A DNA stretch of 6,235 nt from an uncultured Opitutia bacterium (GCA_903868455.1 CAIPVK010000153.1:1-6235); one strand, 5' to 3'. Shown: positions 1-5,753, numbered from the stretch's first letter. Made by a program: numbers and translations. Notes: generated from the sequence alone by a model not told the origin.

Positions 1-30
1 CGCCCTGCTTTGTCCTACCTCCCGCGCGTC

Positions 31-115
31 GCTCAGGTGGTGGAATGGCAGACACGCTAGATTCAGGTTCTAGTGCCCCAAAGGCGTAAGGGTTCAAGTC
101 CCTTCCTGAGCACCA
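31..115 (+). tRNA. tRNA-Leu (anticodon CAG), CCA encoded
   Basis: Complete class II tRNA read directly from the sequence. The acceptor stem GCTCAGG (31-37) pairs with CCTGAGC (105-111), followed by discriminator A112 and an encoded CCA at 113-115. The anticodon stem CTAGA (57-61) pairs with TCTAG (69-73) around the loop TTCAGGT, which gives anticodon CAG (64-66) for the leucine codon CUG. The long variable arm (74-87) has a short GCC/GGC stem, as expected for tRNA-Leu. The T arm is AAGGG-TTCAAGT-CCCTT (88-104). The CUG codon is heavily used by the GC-rich genes here. Nothing suggests decay or use as an integration site within this window. Confidence 0.97.
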
Positions 116-126
116 CGGGAAAGCAA

Positions 127-150
127 GAGGGCCGGCTCGCGCCGGCCCTC
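127..150 (-). terminator. Strong hairpin terminator between tRNA-Leu and the convergent exported-protein gene
   Basis: GAGGGCCGGC (127-136) and GCCGGCCCTC (141-150) form a perfect 10-bp stem with a TCGC loop. Read on the minus strand the stem is followed by TTGCTTTC, a short interrupted T-tract; on the plus strand no T-tract follows. It lies 25 bases beyond the stop codon of the minus-strand gene, so it most likely terminates that gene. It could also block read-through from the tRNA. The fbaB hairpin at 5937-5963 has the same TTGCTTT tail. Confidence 0.75.
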
Positions 151-175
151 GCTCATGGTCAGGCGACCGCGGGGC

Positions 176-1111
176 TCACTTGCCCGTGACGGGGCACGAG
201 GCGCCGGCGGCGCCGCCCTGGGCCTTGCGCTCCTGCCAGCGGGCGCGGGCCTTGTCCATCTCCGCGGTGATCGCGTCGGCGCGGGCGGACCACTCGACGG
301 CGAGCTCGTTGTCCTGGGCGACCGACTTAAGGCTCTCCATCCACTTGGCCATCTCGGGGCGGCGGGAGGTCATGGCCTTCATGCCCTCGACCATGCGGGA
401 GGCGGCCTGGGCGGCCTGCGCGTCGGCGAAGGTCAGGGCGGAGGTGACGGCGAGAACACCGGCGGACTCGGTGACAGCCATCGCGCCAGAGCGGACGGGC
501 ACGGGCATGCGGGCGCGGGGGTTGGCCGCGCCGACCGCGGCCATGTCGGAACCGGCGAGGACGAGGGGCGAGCCCGAGAACGAGGCCAGCTCGGCGGGAA
601 GGGTCGCGACCACCGCGGCGTTGTCGAGCGCGGCGCAAGCGGCGGCGACGTCGGCGGCGTTCATCGAGACGACGAGCAAGCCGGCGCGGGGGAAGGCGAC
701 GAGGAGGCGGCAGGCGGCCTCGGCGCTGTCGAAGCAGAGCACGGGCACGCCGTCGACCACATCGGCCTGGGCGCCCTTGGACTTGAGATACTCGCCGACC
801 TTGAGGTTGTCGCCGGAGTGGCGGAGGACGCCGACGGCGCGCTTCTGGGCGCCGTTGCCGTAGGCGGTGAAGGCGACGAGGTCGCGGCGGCCGTCGAAGC
901 CGGTGGCGGCGGCGAACTCGCGGATCTCAGGGACGGGGCAGGTGCGGTCGTCGGTGATGCCGAGGACCTTGGCGCCGACCACGGAGCCGCGGGCGGCGTC
1001 ATGGTCGACGTGGACGAACCACTTGGCGTCGGAGGTGAGGTCGGCGGCGCGGAAAGGCGCGGCGAGCGCGACGACGGGGAGCAGGGCGAGGGCGAGGAGG
1101 GGGTATCTCAT
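176..1111 (-). CDS. Exported protein of unknown function (signal peptide, 311 aa)
   Basis: Not assigned to a named family. The start ATG (1109-1111) opens a classical Sec signal peptide: Met-Arg, then a hydrophobic run of Leu, Ala and Val to about residue 18, with a likely cleavage site near ALA-A/P (residues 16-19). The mature protein begins with the motif DAKWFVHVDHDAARGS (about residues 28-43). This resembles the opening of uncharacterised secreted proteins I associate with Verrucomicrobiota and Planctomycetes; that is a recollection of pattern, not a search result. There is no further membrane segment and no catalytic motif I recognise. The C-terminal ~60 residues look helical and charged (Ala, Glu, Arg, Lys rich) and end in CPVTGK. 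Five Cys residues are spread through the mature chain. No clear Shine-Dalgarno site precedes the ATG, but the signal peptide supports this start. It is transcribed divergently from the kinase gene and convergently to the tRNA. Long antisense frames exist but lack any protein-like features. Confidence 0.85.
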   Translation of the reverse strand: MRYPLLALALLPVVALAAPFRAADLTSDAKWFVHVDHDAARGSVVGAKVLGITDDRTCPVPEIREFAAATGFDGRRDLVAFTAYGNGAQKRAVGVLRHSGDNLKVGEYLKSKGAQADVVDGVPVLCFDSAEAACRLLVAFPRAGLLVVSMNAADVAAACAALDNAAVVATLPAELASFSGSPLVLAGSDMAAVGAANPRARMPVPVRSGAMAVTESAGVLAVTSALTFADAQAAQAASRMVEGMKAMTSRRPEMAKWMESLKSVAQDNELAVEWSARADAITAEMDKARARWQERKAQGGAAGASCPVTGK

Positions 1112-1226
1112 GCTTGGACGGTGAGAGGGGGCCCTGAGAAATCAAGCCCAGTCGAAACTAAGGTCTTTTGCCTAGGTATTCGCCTCACTCGACCTTTCCT
1201 ATGAAAGGACAGAACACAGACGGCTG
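1112..1226. promoter_or_regulatory. Divergent intergenic region, presumed promoters for both flanking genes
   Basis: This 115-base gap lies between the divergent starts of the exported-protein gene and the kinase gene, and is visibly less GC-rich than its surroundings between about 1139 and 1220. Both transcripts should begin here. I cannot fix -35 and -10 boxes with confidence: TTGCCT at 1169 and TAGGTATT at 1173-1180 are possible elements but have no well-spaced partners. The kinase end carries a small inverted repeat, listed separately. Confidence 0.45.
1193..1208 (+). promoter_or_regulatory. Inverted repeat upstream of the kinase start
   Basis: CCTTTC (1193-1198) and GAAAGG (1203-1208) are a perfect 6-bp inverted repeat with a CTAT loop. 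The right arm overlaps AAAGGA (1204-1209), the only Shine-Dalgarno-like string before the kinase, although its 17-base distance to the TTG start is long. The left arm overlaps GACCTT (1191-1196), which is also complementary to AAGGTC at 1160-1165, so two mutually exclusive hairpins can be drawn. It could be an operator or a leader-RNA structure; both readings are inference. Confidence 0.35.
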
Positions 1227-2597
1227 TTGCCCCTCCACCCCACCGGCAAGCCACCCCCCGCCGCGTCCGCACCGGAAACGGACGGTTGGGACCTCCCGAG
1301 CCTGCTCCATGAGTTGGCCGCCCCCCTGCAGGCCGCCCTCGGCCTGACGGAGGCGGCGTCGAAGGCGGGCATGGAGCCGTCCGACTGCCACCGGCTCCGG
1401 CGCTGCCTCGAGCGCCTGGGAGGTCTCTGCCGGGCGGCCGCAGGAGCCACCTCCGAGACGGAGCTCGCGGACCCCTGGGAGGCGGTGGGCGAGCTGGTGA
1501 AGGAGCTCGGCGACGCCCATCCGGGCCGCCACCTCACGCTGAACACGCCGCCGGCGACGCGCCGGAAATGGCGCCTCGACCGGCTCGCGCTCAGCCAGAC
1601 CCTCGCGAACTGGGTGACGAACGCCCTGAGATACGCCCCCAGGAGCGAGGTGCGCGTCCGCCTCCGCCTGAGCGAGGCGCGACGCGAGCTGCGGCTCGAG
1701 GTGGAGGATGACGGCGAGGGGCTCGCACCCGAGGAGCGGCGGCGGGCCTTCGAACCCGGCTGGCGCGCCGAGGCATCCCGGGCGCGACATCCCCAAGGCC
1801 GAGGTCTCGGGCTGGCGATCGTGCGCAGGCTGGCGACGGCTGCGCGCGGAAGCGTCTCGGTCACGCGCTCGCGCACGGGAGGGTGTAGGTTCACGCTGAC
1901 GCTCCCCGCGATGCCGGGGCGGGCGATGACGGGAGCCAAGGACAAGGGGGCGGACGTCGAGGGCGCGCGCGTGGCGGTGATCGACGACGACGCGACGAGC
2001 TCGGCCGTGGCGGTTATCGGGCTACGGGCCGAGGGCGCCGCGGCCGAGACGCTGCGACCGGGCAAGGGCTTGGTGCGGCGCATCCTCGACGGACGCTGGG
2101 AGGTCCTGCTGCTCGACCGACGCCTCGGGTCGGCCTCGGGCGACCGCGTCGTGCGGCGGCTCCGCGCCGCCGGTTGGCCCGGAGGCATCGCGCTCTGGAG
2201 CGGCGACGGTCGGCCGCCGCCCGCAGGGGTCGACGCCTGGCTGCGAAAGCCCGCGAGCCGCCGCGACATCGCCGAGGCCGTGGCCCGGTCGGCCGCGTGC
2301 GCCGCCGACCGACGGGTGGCGCGCCGCGTGCTCTCCAAGGAGCTCGCGGCAGGAACCGCGGCGCTCGAGGCGGCGGCGGGCGACCCGAGCCGGTTGCGGA
2401 CCGTGGCCCACCGCTTGGCAGGAGCGCTGGGCTTGGCGGGTCACCTCCGGGCCGCCCGGCGGGCCCAGGAGGTGGAGCGCGCGTGCGAGGGGGGTCGGGG
2501 GAAGCCGCCGTGGAGGGAACTCATCGGCGACTTGCGAGCGCTGACGAAGGGCGCAGGATGGAAGGATGCCACGGACCAAGGTCCTGCCCGCCCTTGA
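1227..2597 (+). CDS. Soluble hybrid histidine kinase with receiver and HPt-like domains (456 aa)
   Basis: Multi-domain phosphorelay protein. Residues 21-75 form a short dimerisation/phosphoacceptor segment with H-box LLHELAAPL (candidate phospho-His28). Residues ~80-228 are an ATP-binding kinase domain: N-box NWVTNALRYAP (Asn128, Asn132), G1 box VEDDGEGL (160-166), F-box-like AFEPGW, G2 box GRGLGLAIV (191-199). Residues 247-355 are a receiver domain with the acidic cluster DDD (253-255), phospho-acceptor Asp297 in LLLD, Ser325 and Lys341 in LRKP. Residues ~365-440 resemble an HPt domain, AHRLAG with candidate His395, though the Lys usual at HxxKG is Ala398. No signal peptide, membrane segment or PAS/GAF sensor domain is visible, so the input signal probably reaches it in the cytoplasm through a partner. 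No DNA-binding output is fused. The TTG start is the only usual start codon in frame between the upstream stop at 1173 and the H-box, so it is the best choice, but it lacks a well-spaced ribosome site. The 3' end overlaps clpS by 32 bases. Confidence 0.88.
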   Translation: MPLHPTGKPPPAASAPETDGWDLPSLLHELAAPLQAALGLTEAASKAGMEPSDCHRLRRCLERLGGLCRAAAGATSETELADPWEAVGELVKELGDAHPGRHLTLNTPPATRRKWRLDRLALSQTLANWVTNALRYAPRSEVRVRLRLSEARRELRLEVEDDGEGLAPEERRRAFEPGWRAEASRARHPQGRGLGLAIVRRLATAARGSVSVTRSRTGGCRFTLTLPAMPGRAMTGAKDKGADVEGARVAVIDDDATSSAVAVIGLRAEGAAAETLRPGKGLVRRILDGRWEVLLLDRRLGSASGDRVVRRLRAAGWPGGIALWSGDGRPPPAGVDAWLRKPASRRDIAEAVARSAACAADRRVARRVLSKELAAGTAALEAAAGDPSRLRTVAHRLAGALGLAGHLRAARRAQEVERACEGGRGKPPWRELIGDLRALTKGAGWKDATDQGPARP

Positions 2598-2853
2598 CAC
2601 GCGCGAGACGACCGCGCGCGAGCCGCGCTGGAGCGTGGTGGTGGACAACGACCCGGTGAACACGATGGAGTACGTCACGGCCTGCTTCATGAAGGTGCTG
2701 CAGGTCGCCCGCCCCGAGGCGCACCGCCTGATGCTCGAGGTGCACGAGGAGGGCCGCTCCGTGGTCTGGTCCGGCGCGCGGGAGCGCGCCGAGGGCCTGG
2801 CCCAGGAACTCCAGCGCTGGCACCTTCGCGCCCACCTCGAGTCCGATGCCTGA
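2566..2853 (+). CDS. clpS: ATP-dependent Clp protease adaptor ClpS
   Basis: ClpS binds N-degron substrates (proteins with a bulky hydrophobic N-terminal residue) and delivers them to the Clp AAA+ unfoldase (ClpA or ClpC) for degradation by ClpP in the cytoplasm. The 95-residue length is typical. A flexible N-terminal tail (residues 1-20) is followed by the core WSVVVDNDPVNTMEYV (22-37), LMLEVHEEG (55-63) and RERAEGLAQEL. By alignment with E. coli ClpS, Asn28, Asp29 and His60 match the residues that hold the substrate alpha-amino group, and Met34 and Met56 match pocket residues. The second Asp of the E. coli NDD motif is Pro30, as in actinobacterial-type ClpS (NDPVN or DDPVN). The ATG at 2566 has AGGA at 2555-2558, a well-placed ribosome site. 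The gene begins inside the kinase gene and overlaps the next gene by 8 bases, indicating coupled translation. No clpA or clpC is present in the window. Confidence 0.95.
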   Translation: MPRTKVLPALDTRETTAREPRWSVVVDNDPVNTMEYVTACFMKVLQVARPEAHRLMLEVHEEGRSVVWSGARERAEGLAQELQRWHLRAHLESDA

Positions 2854-3316
2854 GGTCCGCCTGACGCTGACCGTCGAGGCCCGCGAGATCCTCGGCAACC
2901 TCCTGCGCCTCGCCGGGCCGGCGGCCGCGCGCTCGGCGGTCGGGCGCGCGCGGGTGCCCGGCGACGACCCCGAGCTGGCCGACGCCTGGCGCCGCGGGCT
3001 GGCCGAGGCCGCCTCCGGCGAGCTCACGATCCTTTCGTCCGCCCTCGCGTCCGCCAAGGGCGACCCGGCGGTCGTGATCCTACCCGACGAGGCGGCCGGC
3101 TGGGCCGTGGCGCGCGCCCTGACCAGCGTGCGCCTGACCCTCCGTGAGACCGTCTTTCCGGCAATCGCCGACGAGGCGCTCGAGAACGAGGCCCTGCTGG
3201 CCCGAATGCTGCCGCGGCTGCCCGCCGAGCAGCGCCACGCCCTCGCCTGCTACGACTGCTTCGGCCTTCTGCAGCTCGCCCTGCTCGCGAGGCTCGGCGG
3301 CGACGAAATCGGTTGA
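2846..3316 (+). CDS. DUF2017-like protein, ClpS neighbour (156 aa)
   Basis: Small cytoplasmic, probably all-helical protein without a known reaction. Features that fit the DUF2017 family are the segment DDPELADAWRRG (40-51), the central DEAAGWAVARALTSVRLTLRE region (81-101) with its 'ALxxVRLxL' helix, and the C-terminal YDCFGLLQLALLARL (136-150), which matches the 'YDWLGxLQExL' end of that family. In Actinobacteria DUF2017 genes commonly follow clpS directly, and the same order is seen here with an 8-base overlap (the ATG lies before the clpS TGA). That context suggests a role linked to ClpS or Clp proteolysis, but this is inference. No signal peptide, membrane helix or catalytic motif is visible. 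Family assignment comes from recognising the motifs and the neighbour, not from a database search. Confidence 0.82.
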   Translation: MPEVRLTLTVEAREILGNLLRLAGPAAARSAVGRARVPGDDPELADAWRRGLAEAASGELTILSSALASAKGDPAVVILPDEAAGWAVARALTSVRLTLRETVFPAIADEALENEALLARMLPRLPAEQRHALACYDCFGLLQLALLARLGGDEIG

Positions 3317-3346
3317 ACCTCCGGCCGCCCTGCCCTGCACTGCGGC

Positions 3347-5191
3347 GTGACCGAGAGAGGACCTGACACGCCGACCCGCTCCGCCCGCCGGAAGCAGGAG
3401 GGGCGCGGGCTTCTCCCGGGGCTGCGCGAGATGATCCGCTCGAGCGACGCCGGCAGCCTGCGCGCCGACGCCACGGCGGGCCTCGCCGTGACGCTCCTCG
3501 CCCTGCCGCTCGCCCTCACCTTCGCGGCGAAGGCCGGCCTGCCGCTGTGGGCGGGGCTCGCCTCCGCGGCCGTTGCCGCGCTGGTCGCGCCGCTCATCGC
3601 GGGCTCGCCCCTGCTCTCGGCCGGCCCGACCAACGCCTCGGCCGCCCTGCTCGTCGGCGCCTTCGGCGCGATCGGGGCCGCGACGCCGGAGGAGCGGCTC
3701 GCCCTGCTGCCGGCGCTCCTGCTGATGACTGGGGCGTTCGTGCTCATCGGCGCCTGGACCCGCCTCGCACGCTTCGCCGACTTCATCCCGCGGACGGTGA
3801 TCGTCGCAGTGATTGCGGCCGCCGCCCTGCGCGTGCTCATGCTCCAACTCCCGCTGGCGCTCGGCCTGCCGTCGGACCCGTCCGGCACGCCCTGGGAGCA
3901 GGCCGTGGCGCTCGTCGGCGGCCTGCGCGATCTGGTCAACCCCGACCTCGCGGTGGCGCTCGCCACCCTGATCGCCTACGCCCTCGCGCGCAGCCGGCTC
4001 GACACCGGGCCGGCCATCCTCGCCGCGGTGGTGGCCGGCACCTTCTTCGGCGTGGTGGCGGAGAACGTCGCCCTGGCCGCCGGGGCCGCGCCGCGCGGGG
4101 GTATCTTCCGCTACGTCGGCGAGGCCGCGGTCGCGCCCGGCCCCCTCGCCCCCGCGCTCGGCTTCCGCGACTTCTCGCGCCTCTTCTCGCCCGCCCTCGC
4201 CTTGGCCGTGCTCGTCATCATCGAGGGCACGGCCAACGCGCGCGCCTCGGCCTTGAAGCTGGGGCGGGCCGTCGACCTCCGGCGCGAGCTCCTCGGCCTC
4301 GGCGCGGCCAACCTGGCCTGCGCGGCGGCCTCGGGGATGCCGGCCTCGGGTTCGGTGAGCCGCTCGGCCCTCAACATCTCGGCCGGCGCCCGCACGGGCT
4401 TCGCCTCGGTCTTCGCGGGCCTCGCCCTCGCGGCGGTGGCGCTGGCAGGCGCGGGCGTCATGGCCAAGATCCCGCTGGCGACGCTGGCCGTCATCGTCAT
4501 CGCCATCGAGCGCGAGCTGGTGAACCTGCCGGTCATCCGGCTCATCCTGCGCTCGGGCAACGAGGACCGCCTCGTCTTCCTCGCGACCTTTGGGGCCGCG
4601 CTGCTCGCGCCGCTCGACATCGCCATCTACCTCGGCACCGGCATCGCCGTCTTTCACTACCTGCACAAGACCTCGCAACCCAAGGTGGTCGAGTACGTCT
4701 TCACCGAGCGCGGCGAGGTGGAGCGGCGCGAACCCGGGTTGCCCGCCCGCGGCATCTCAATCCTCCATGTCGCGGGCAGCCTGCACTTCGGCGCCACCCA
4801 CGCCTTCCACGACCATCTCCGGCGCGTCACGGGCGAGCCCGGCATGCGGGCGCTGATCCTCAAGTTCCGCGAAGCGGAGCATCTCGACGCCGACGGCGCC
4901 CTGCTGCTGCGCGACCTGGCCGAGACCCTCCGGCGCGACGGCCGCCACCTCATCCTCTGCGAGCTCGACGCCGAGACCGACCGCGCGGTCCGCGGCGCGG
5001 GGCTCACGGAGCTCCTCGGCGAGGAAGCCTTGATTCCGGACGACGTCGGCAACCCGACTCTTCCCCTCGCCCGCGCGGTGCGCCTGGCCCACCGCCTGCT
5101 GGGCGGCGAGGCCGACGTCCTCCGCATCGTCGCCACTGAGATTCCCCGGCCAGGGACCCCGGCGAGCCATCAGTTGGATTGGGAGATTTAG
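3347..5191 (+). CDS. SulP/SLC26 family anion transporter with STAS domain (614 aa)
   Basis: Inner-membrane anion permease of the SulP (SLC26) family; members carry sulfate, bicarbonate, dicarboxylates or other anions, and the substrate cannot be read from sequence. The membrane part (residues ~38-440) starts with LRADATAGLAVTLLALPLALTFA and GPTNASAALL, typical SulP N-terminal motifs, and contains SGMPASGSVSRSALNISAG (329-347), equivalent to the family's 'GxxPxTGSxSRSAxN' signature. About ten to twelve hydrophobic segments fit the usual count. Residues ~467-575 form the cytoplasmic STAS domain (ISILHVAGSLHFGATHAF... ALILKF... LDADGALLLRDL). At the position where anti-sigma antagonists have a phosphorylated Ser (DSSG), this protein has DADG (514-517), so regulation by that phosphorylation is unlikely. 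The GTG start gives a charged N-terminal tail; ATG at 3431 (Met29) is an alternative. Neither has a good ribosome site. The 30-base gap after the DUF2017-like gene contains no terminator, so co-transcription is plausible. Confidence 0.94.
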   Translation: MTERGPDTPTRSARRKQEGRGLLPGLREMIRSSDAGSLRADATAGLAVTLLALPLALTFAAKAGLPLWAGLASAAVAALVAPLIAGSPLLSAGPTNASAALLVGAFGAIGAATPEERLALLPALLLMTGAFVLIGAWTRLARFADFIPRTVIVAVIAAAALRVLMLQLPLALGLPSDPSGTPWEQAVALVGGLRDLVNPDLAVALATLIAYALARSRLDTGPAILAAVVAGTFFGVVAENVALAAGAAPRGGIFRYVGEAAVAPGPLAPALGFRDFSRLFSPALALAVLVIIEGTANARASALKLGRAVDLRRELLGLGAANLACAAASGMPASGSVSRSALNISAGARTGFASVFAGLALAAVALAGAGVMAKIPLATLAVIVIAIERELVNLPVIRLILRSGNEDRLVFLATFGAALLAPLDIAIYLGTGIAVFHYLHKTSQPKVVEYVFTERGEVERREPGLPARGISILHVAGSLHFGATHAFHDHLRRVTGEPGMRALILKFREAEHLDADGALLLRDLAETLRRDGRHLILCELDAETDRAVRGAGLTELLGEEALIPDDVGNPTLPLARAVRLAHRLLGGEADVLRIVATEIPRPGTPASHQLDWEI

Positions 5192-5205
5192 GCGCCGGAG
5201 GCGCC
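5191..5205 (+). repeat. Short GC hairpin directly after the sulP stop codon
   Basis: GGCGCC occurs twice (5191-5196 and 5200-5205) around GGA. Each half is itself a palindrome, so the pair forms a 6-bp hairpin. Its first base is the last base of the sulP stop codon. No T-tract follows. It may protect the 3' end of the sulP message or contribute to termination together with the next hairpin. Confidence 0.5.
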
Positions 5206-5217
5206 AAGGTAGGGCTG

Positions 5218-5251
5218 GCTCGCCGAGCCGGCCGCGGTCCGCTCGGCGAGC
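5218..5251 (+). terminator. GC-rich hairpin downstream of sulP, possible terminator
   Basis: GCTCGCCGAG (5218-5227) and CTCGGCGAGC (5242-5251) form a perfect 10-bp stem with a 14-base GC-rich loop, 26 bases beyond the sulP stop. There is no T-tract on either strand, so it is not a canonical intrinsic terminator. It may act in 3'-end stabilisation or factor-dependent termination. Position and stem strength support a 3'-end role; the mechanism is inferred. Confidence 0.5.
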
Positions 5252-5269
5252 GGACTCTACCCGAGGTAA

Positions 5270-5314
5270 GGATTCGGAGGATGACGAGGAGGCGGAGGAT
5301 GCGGAGGAAACGAG
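5270..5314. repeat. Degenerate 9-bp tandem repeat, five units (GGATGCGGA-like)
   Basis: Five adjacent 9-base units: GGATTCGGA, GGATGACGA, GGAGGCGGA, GGATGCGGA and GGAAACGAG. The plus strand is almost pure purine. It is non-coding: it lies after the sulP stop and its hairpins, and no frame here resembles a protein. The last unit merges into copy A of the dispersed element. Confidence 0.7.
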
Positions 5315-5325
5315 TGATTGAGTTC
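5302..5325. repeat. Dispersed ~25-base element, copy A (diverged)
   Basis: Starts CGGAGGAAACGAG, identical over 13 bases to copy D (5814-5839), then continues TGATTGAGTTC where copy D has CGTAGCGAGTTC. It joins directly to the 9-bp purine repeat. Function unknown. Confidence 0.5.
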
Positions 5326-5342
5326 ATGCCAACCGACCCGCT

Positions 5343-5374
5343 GGTCGCTGCTGCGCTGGGACGCTGCGGCGCTG
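5343..5374. repeat. Degenerate 8-bp tandem repeat, four units (NNNCGCTG)
   Basis: Four adjacent 8-base units, GGTCGCTG, CTGCGCTG, GGACGCTG and CGGCGCTG, with the last five bases constant and the first three variable. Its CGCTG core resembles the core of several later arrays but with a different period. Confidence 0.65.
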
Positions 5375-5382
5375 CAACGATA

Positions 5383-5409
5383 GGGGAATAGGGGACCAGG
5401 GGGATTGGG
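5383..5409 (+). other. Canonical four-tract G-quadruplex motif
   Basis: Four G-tracts, 5383-5386 (4 G), 5391-5394 (4 G), 5399-5403 (5 G) and 5407-5409 (3 G), are separated by loops AATA, ACCA and ATT. This satisfies the standard G3+N1-7 rule on the plus strand. The GGGGA-type units also look like a short degenerate repeat. Whether it folds in the cell is unknown. Confidence 0.6.
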
Positions 5410-5413
5410 AATT

Positions 5414-5449
5414 CAGCGGTGGCAGCGGTGGCAGCGGTAGCAGCGGGTC
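5414..5449. repeat. 9-bp tandem repeat, four units (CAGCGGTRG)
   Basis: CAGCGGTGG twice (5414-5431), then CAGCGGTAG, then CAGCGGGTC. On the minus strand the units read CCGCTGCYA, close to the plus-strand CCGCTAGYA array at 5843-5878, so the two arrays are roughly inverted copies about 400 bases apart. Confidence 0.75.
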
Positions 5450-5488
5450 TGCGGAGGCCCTCCGGCCCTGCGAGAGTTGGCAGGGAGA

Positions 5489-5540
5489 TATGAGCTGGGA
5501 AGGGCTGGGAAAAGCTGGCAAGAGCAGGAAAGAGCGAAGG
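5489..5540. repeat. Degenerate 10-bp tandem repeat (AGCTGGGAA-like), about five units
   Basis: AGCTGGGA (5493), GGCTGGGA (5503), AGCTGGCA (5513), AGCAGGAA (5523) and AGCGAAGG (5533) recur exactly every 10 bases, with decay toward the 3' side. The unit is the same type as the better-kept array at 5639-5730. A short ATG-initiated frame runs through it but encodes only a repetitive Arg/Lys-rich peptide and is not called a gene. Confidence 0.65.
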
Positions 5541-5564
5541 CGGAAACGAGCAACGGGCGTTCTC
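5539..5564. repeat. Dispersed ~25-base element, copy B, with internal hairpin
   Basis: Begins GGCGGAAACGAGC and ends GTTCTC like copies C and D, but the middle is replaced by AACGGGC. The replacement creates a perfect 6-bp hairpin, CGGGCG-TTCT-CGCCCG, at 5554-5569. The preserved flanks with a changed centre suggest a common origin with copies A, C and D. Confidence 0.45.
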
Positions 5565-5565
5565 G

Positions 5566-5637
5566 CCCGCCGACCCCGCCGACCCCGCTGTCCAGCTGAC
5601 CCGCTGCCCGCTGTCGAATCCGCTGCTACCGCTAGAT
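5566..5637. repeat. Decayed 8-9-bp repeat of CCGCTG/CCGCCGAC type
   Basis: CCCGCCGAC occurs twice in tandem (5566-5583), followed by CCCGCTGTC. After an irregular stretch of CAGCTGAC, CCGCTGCC and CGCTGTC come CCGCTGCTA (5620-5628) and CCGCTAGAT (5629-5637). The orientation of the CCGCT core is opposite to that of the arrays on both sides. Confidence 0.55.
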
Positions 5638-5638
5638 C

Positions 5639-5730
5639 AGCTGAAAGAGGCTGGAAGGGGCTAGAAGAGGCTGAAAGAGGCTAGAAGCGGCTGGAAGCGG
5701 CTGGAAGCGGCTAGAAGCGGCTAGAAGCGG
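5639..5730. repeat. 10-bp tandem array, nine units (GGCTRGAAGC)
   Basis: Nine consecutive 10-base units starting at 5639, 5649 and so on to 5719, all without a register slip. The last five (5679-5728) are nearly identical, GGCTAGAAGC or GGCTGGAAGC; the first four differ at one to three positions (AGCTGAAAGA, GGCTGGAAGG, GGCTAGAAGA, GGCTGAAAGA). On the minus strand the unit is CCGCTTCYAG. There are no spacers, so this is not a CRISPR array. The period is close to one turn of B-DNA. Confidence 0.88.
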
Positions 5731-5753
5731 CGAAGCGCCTCCCATCCCGGGAG

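Noticed and set aside
157..169. 13-base identity GGTCAGGCGACCG with 6018-6030, both near the 3' ends of minus-strand genes
   Set aside because: One copy overlaps fbaB stop and coding bases and the other is non-coding. A 13-base GC-rich match within 6 kb can occur by chance.
155..1204. Long plus-strand open frame (349 codons) antisense to the exported-protein gene
   Set aside because: Its translation is Gly, Ala and Arg-rich low-complexity without domains; it is the shadow expected opposite a high-GC gene. The minus-strand frame has a proper signal peptide.
1201..1347. ATG at 1201 as an alternative kinase start or a leader peptide
   Set aside because: It is in a different frame from the kinase and meets a stop after about 48 codons. 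No good ribosome site precedes it. A sequencing frameshift could change this, but nothing in the sequence demands it.
3080..4678. Long minus-strand open frame (532 codons) and a 530-codon +1 frame inside sulP
   Set aside because: Both are Arg, Gly and Glu-rich shadows of the sulP coding strand; sulP has family motifs from end to end.
5490..5684. Small plus-strand gene
   Set aside because: The 64-codon frame reads through two repeat arrays and gives a repetitive Arg/Lys peptide with no ribosome site of note.
5639..5730. CRISPR array
   Set aside because: The units are 10 bases long with no unique spacers between them.
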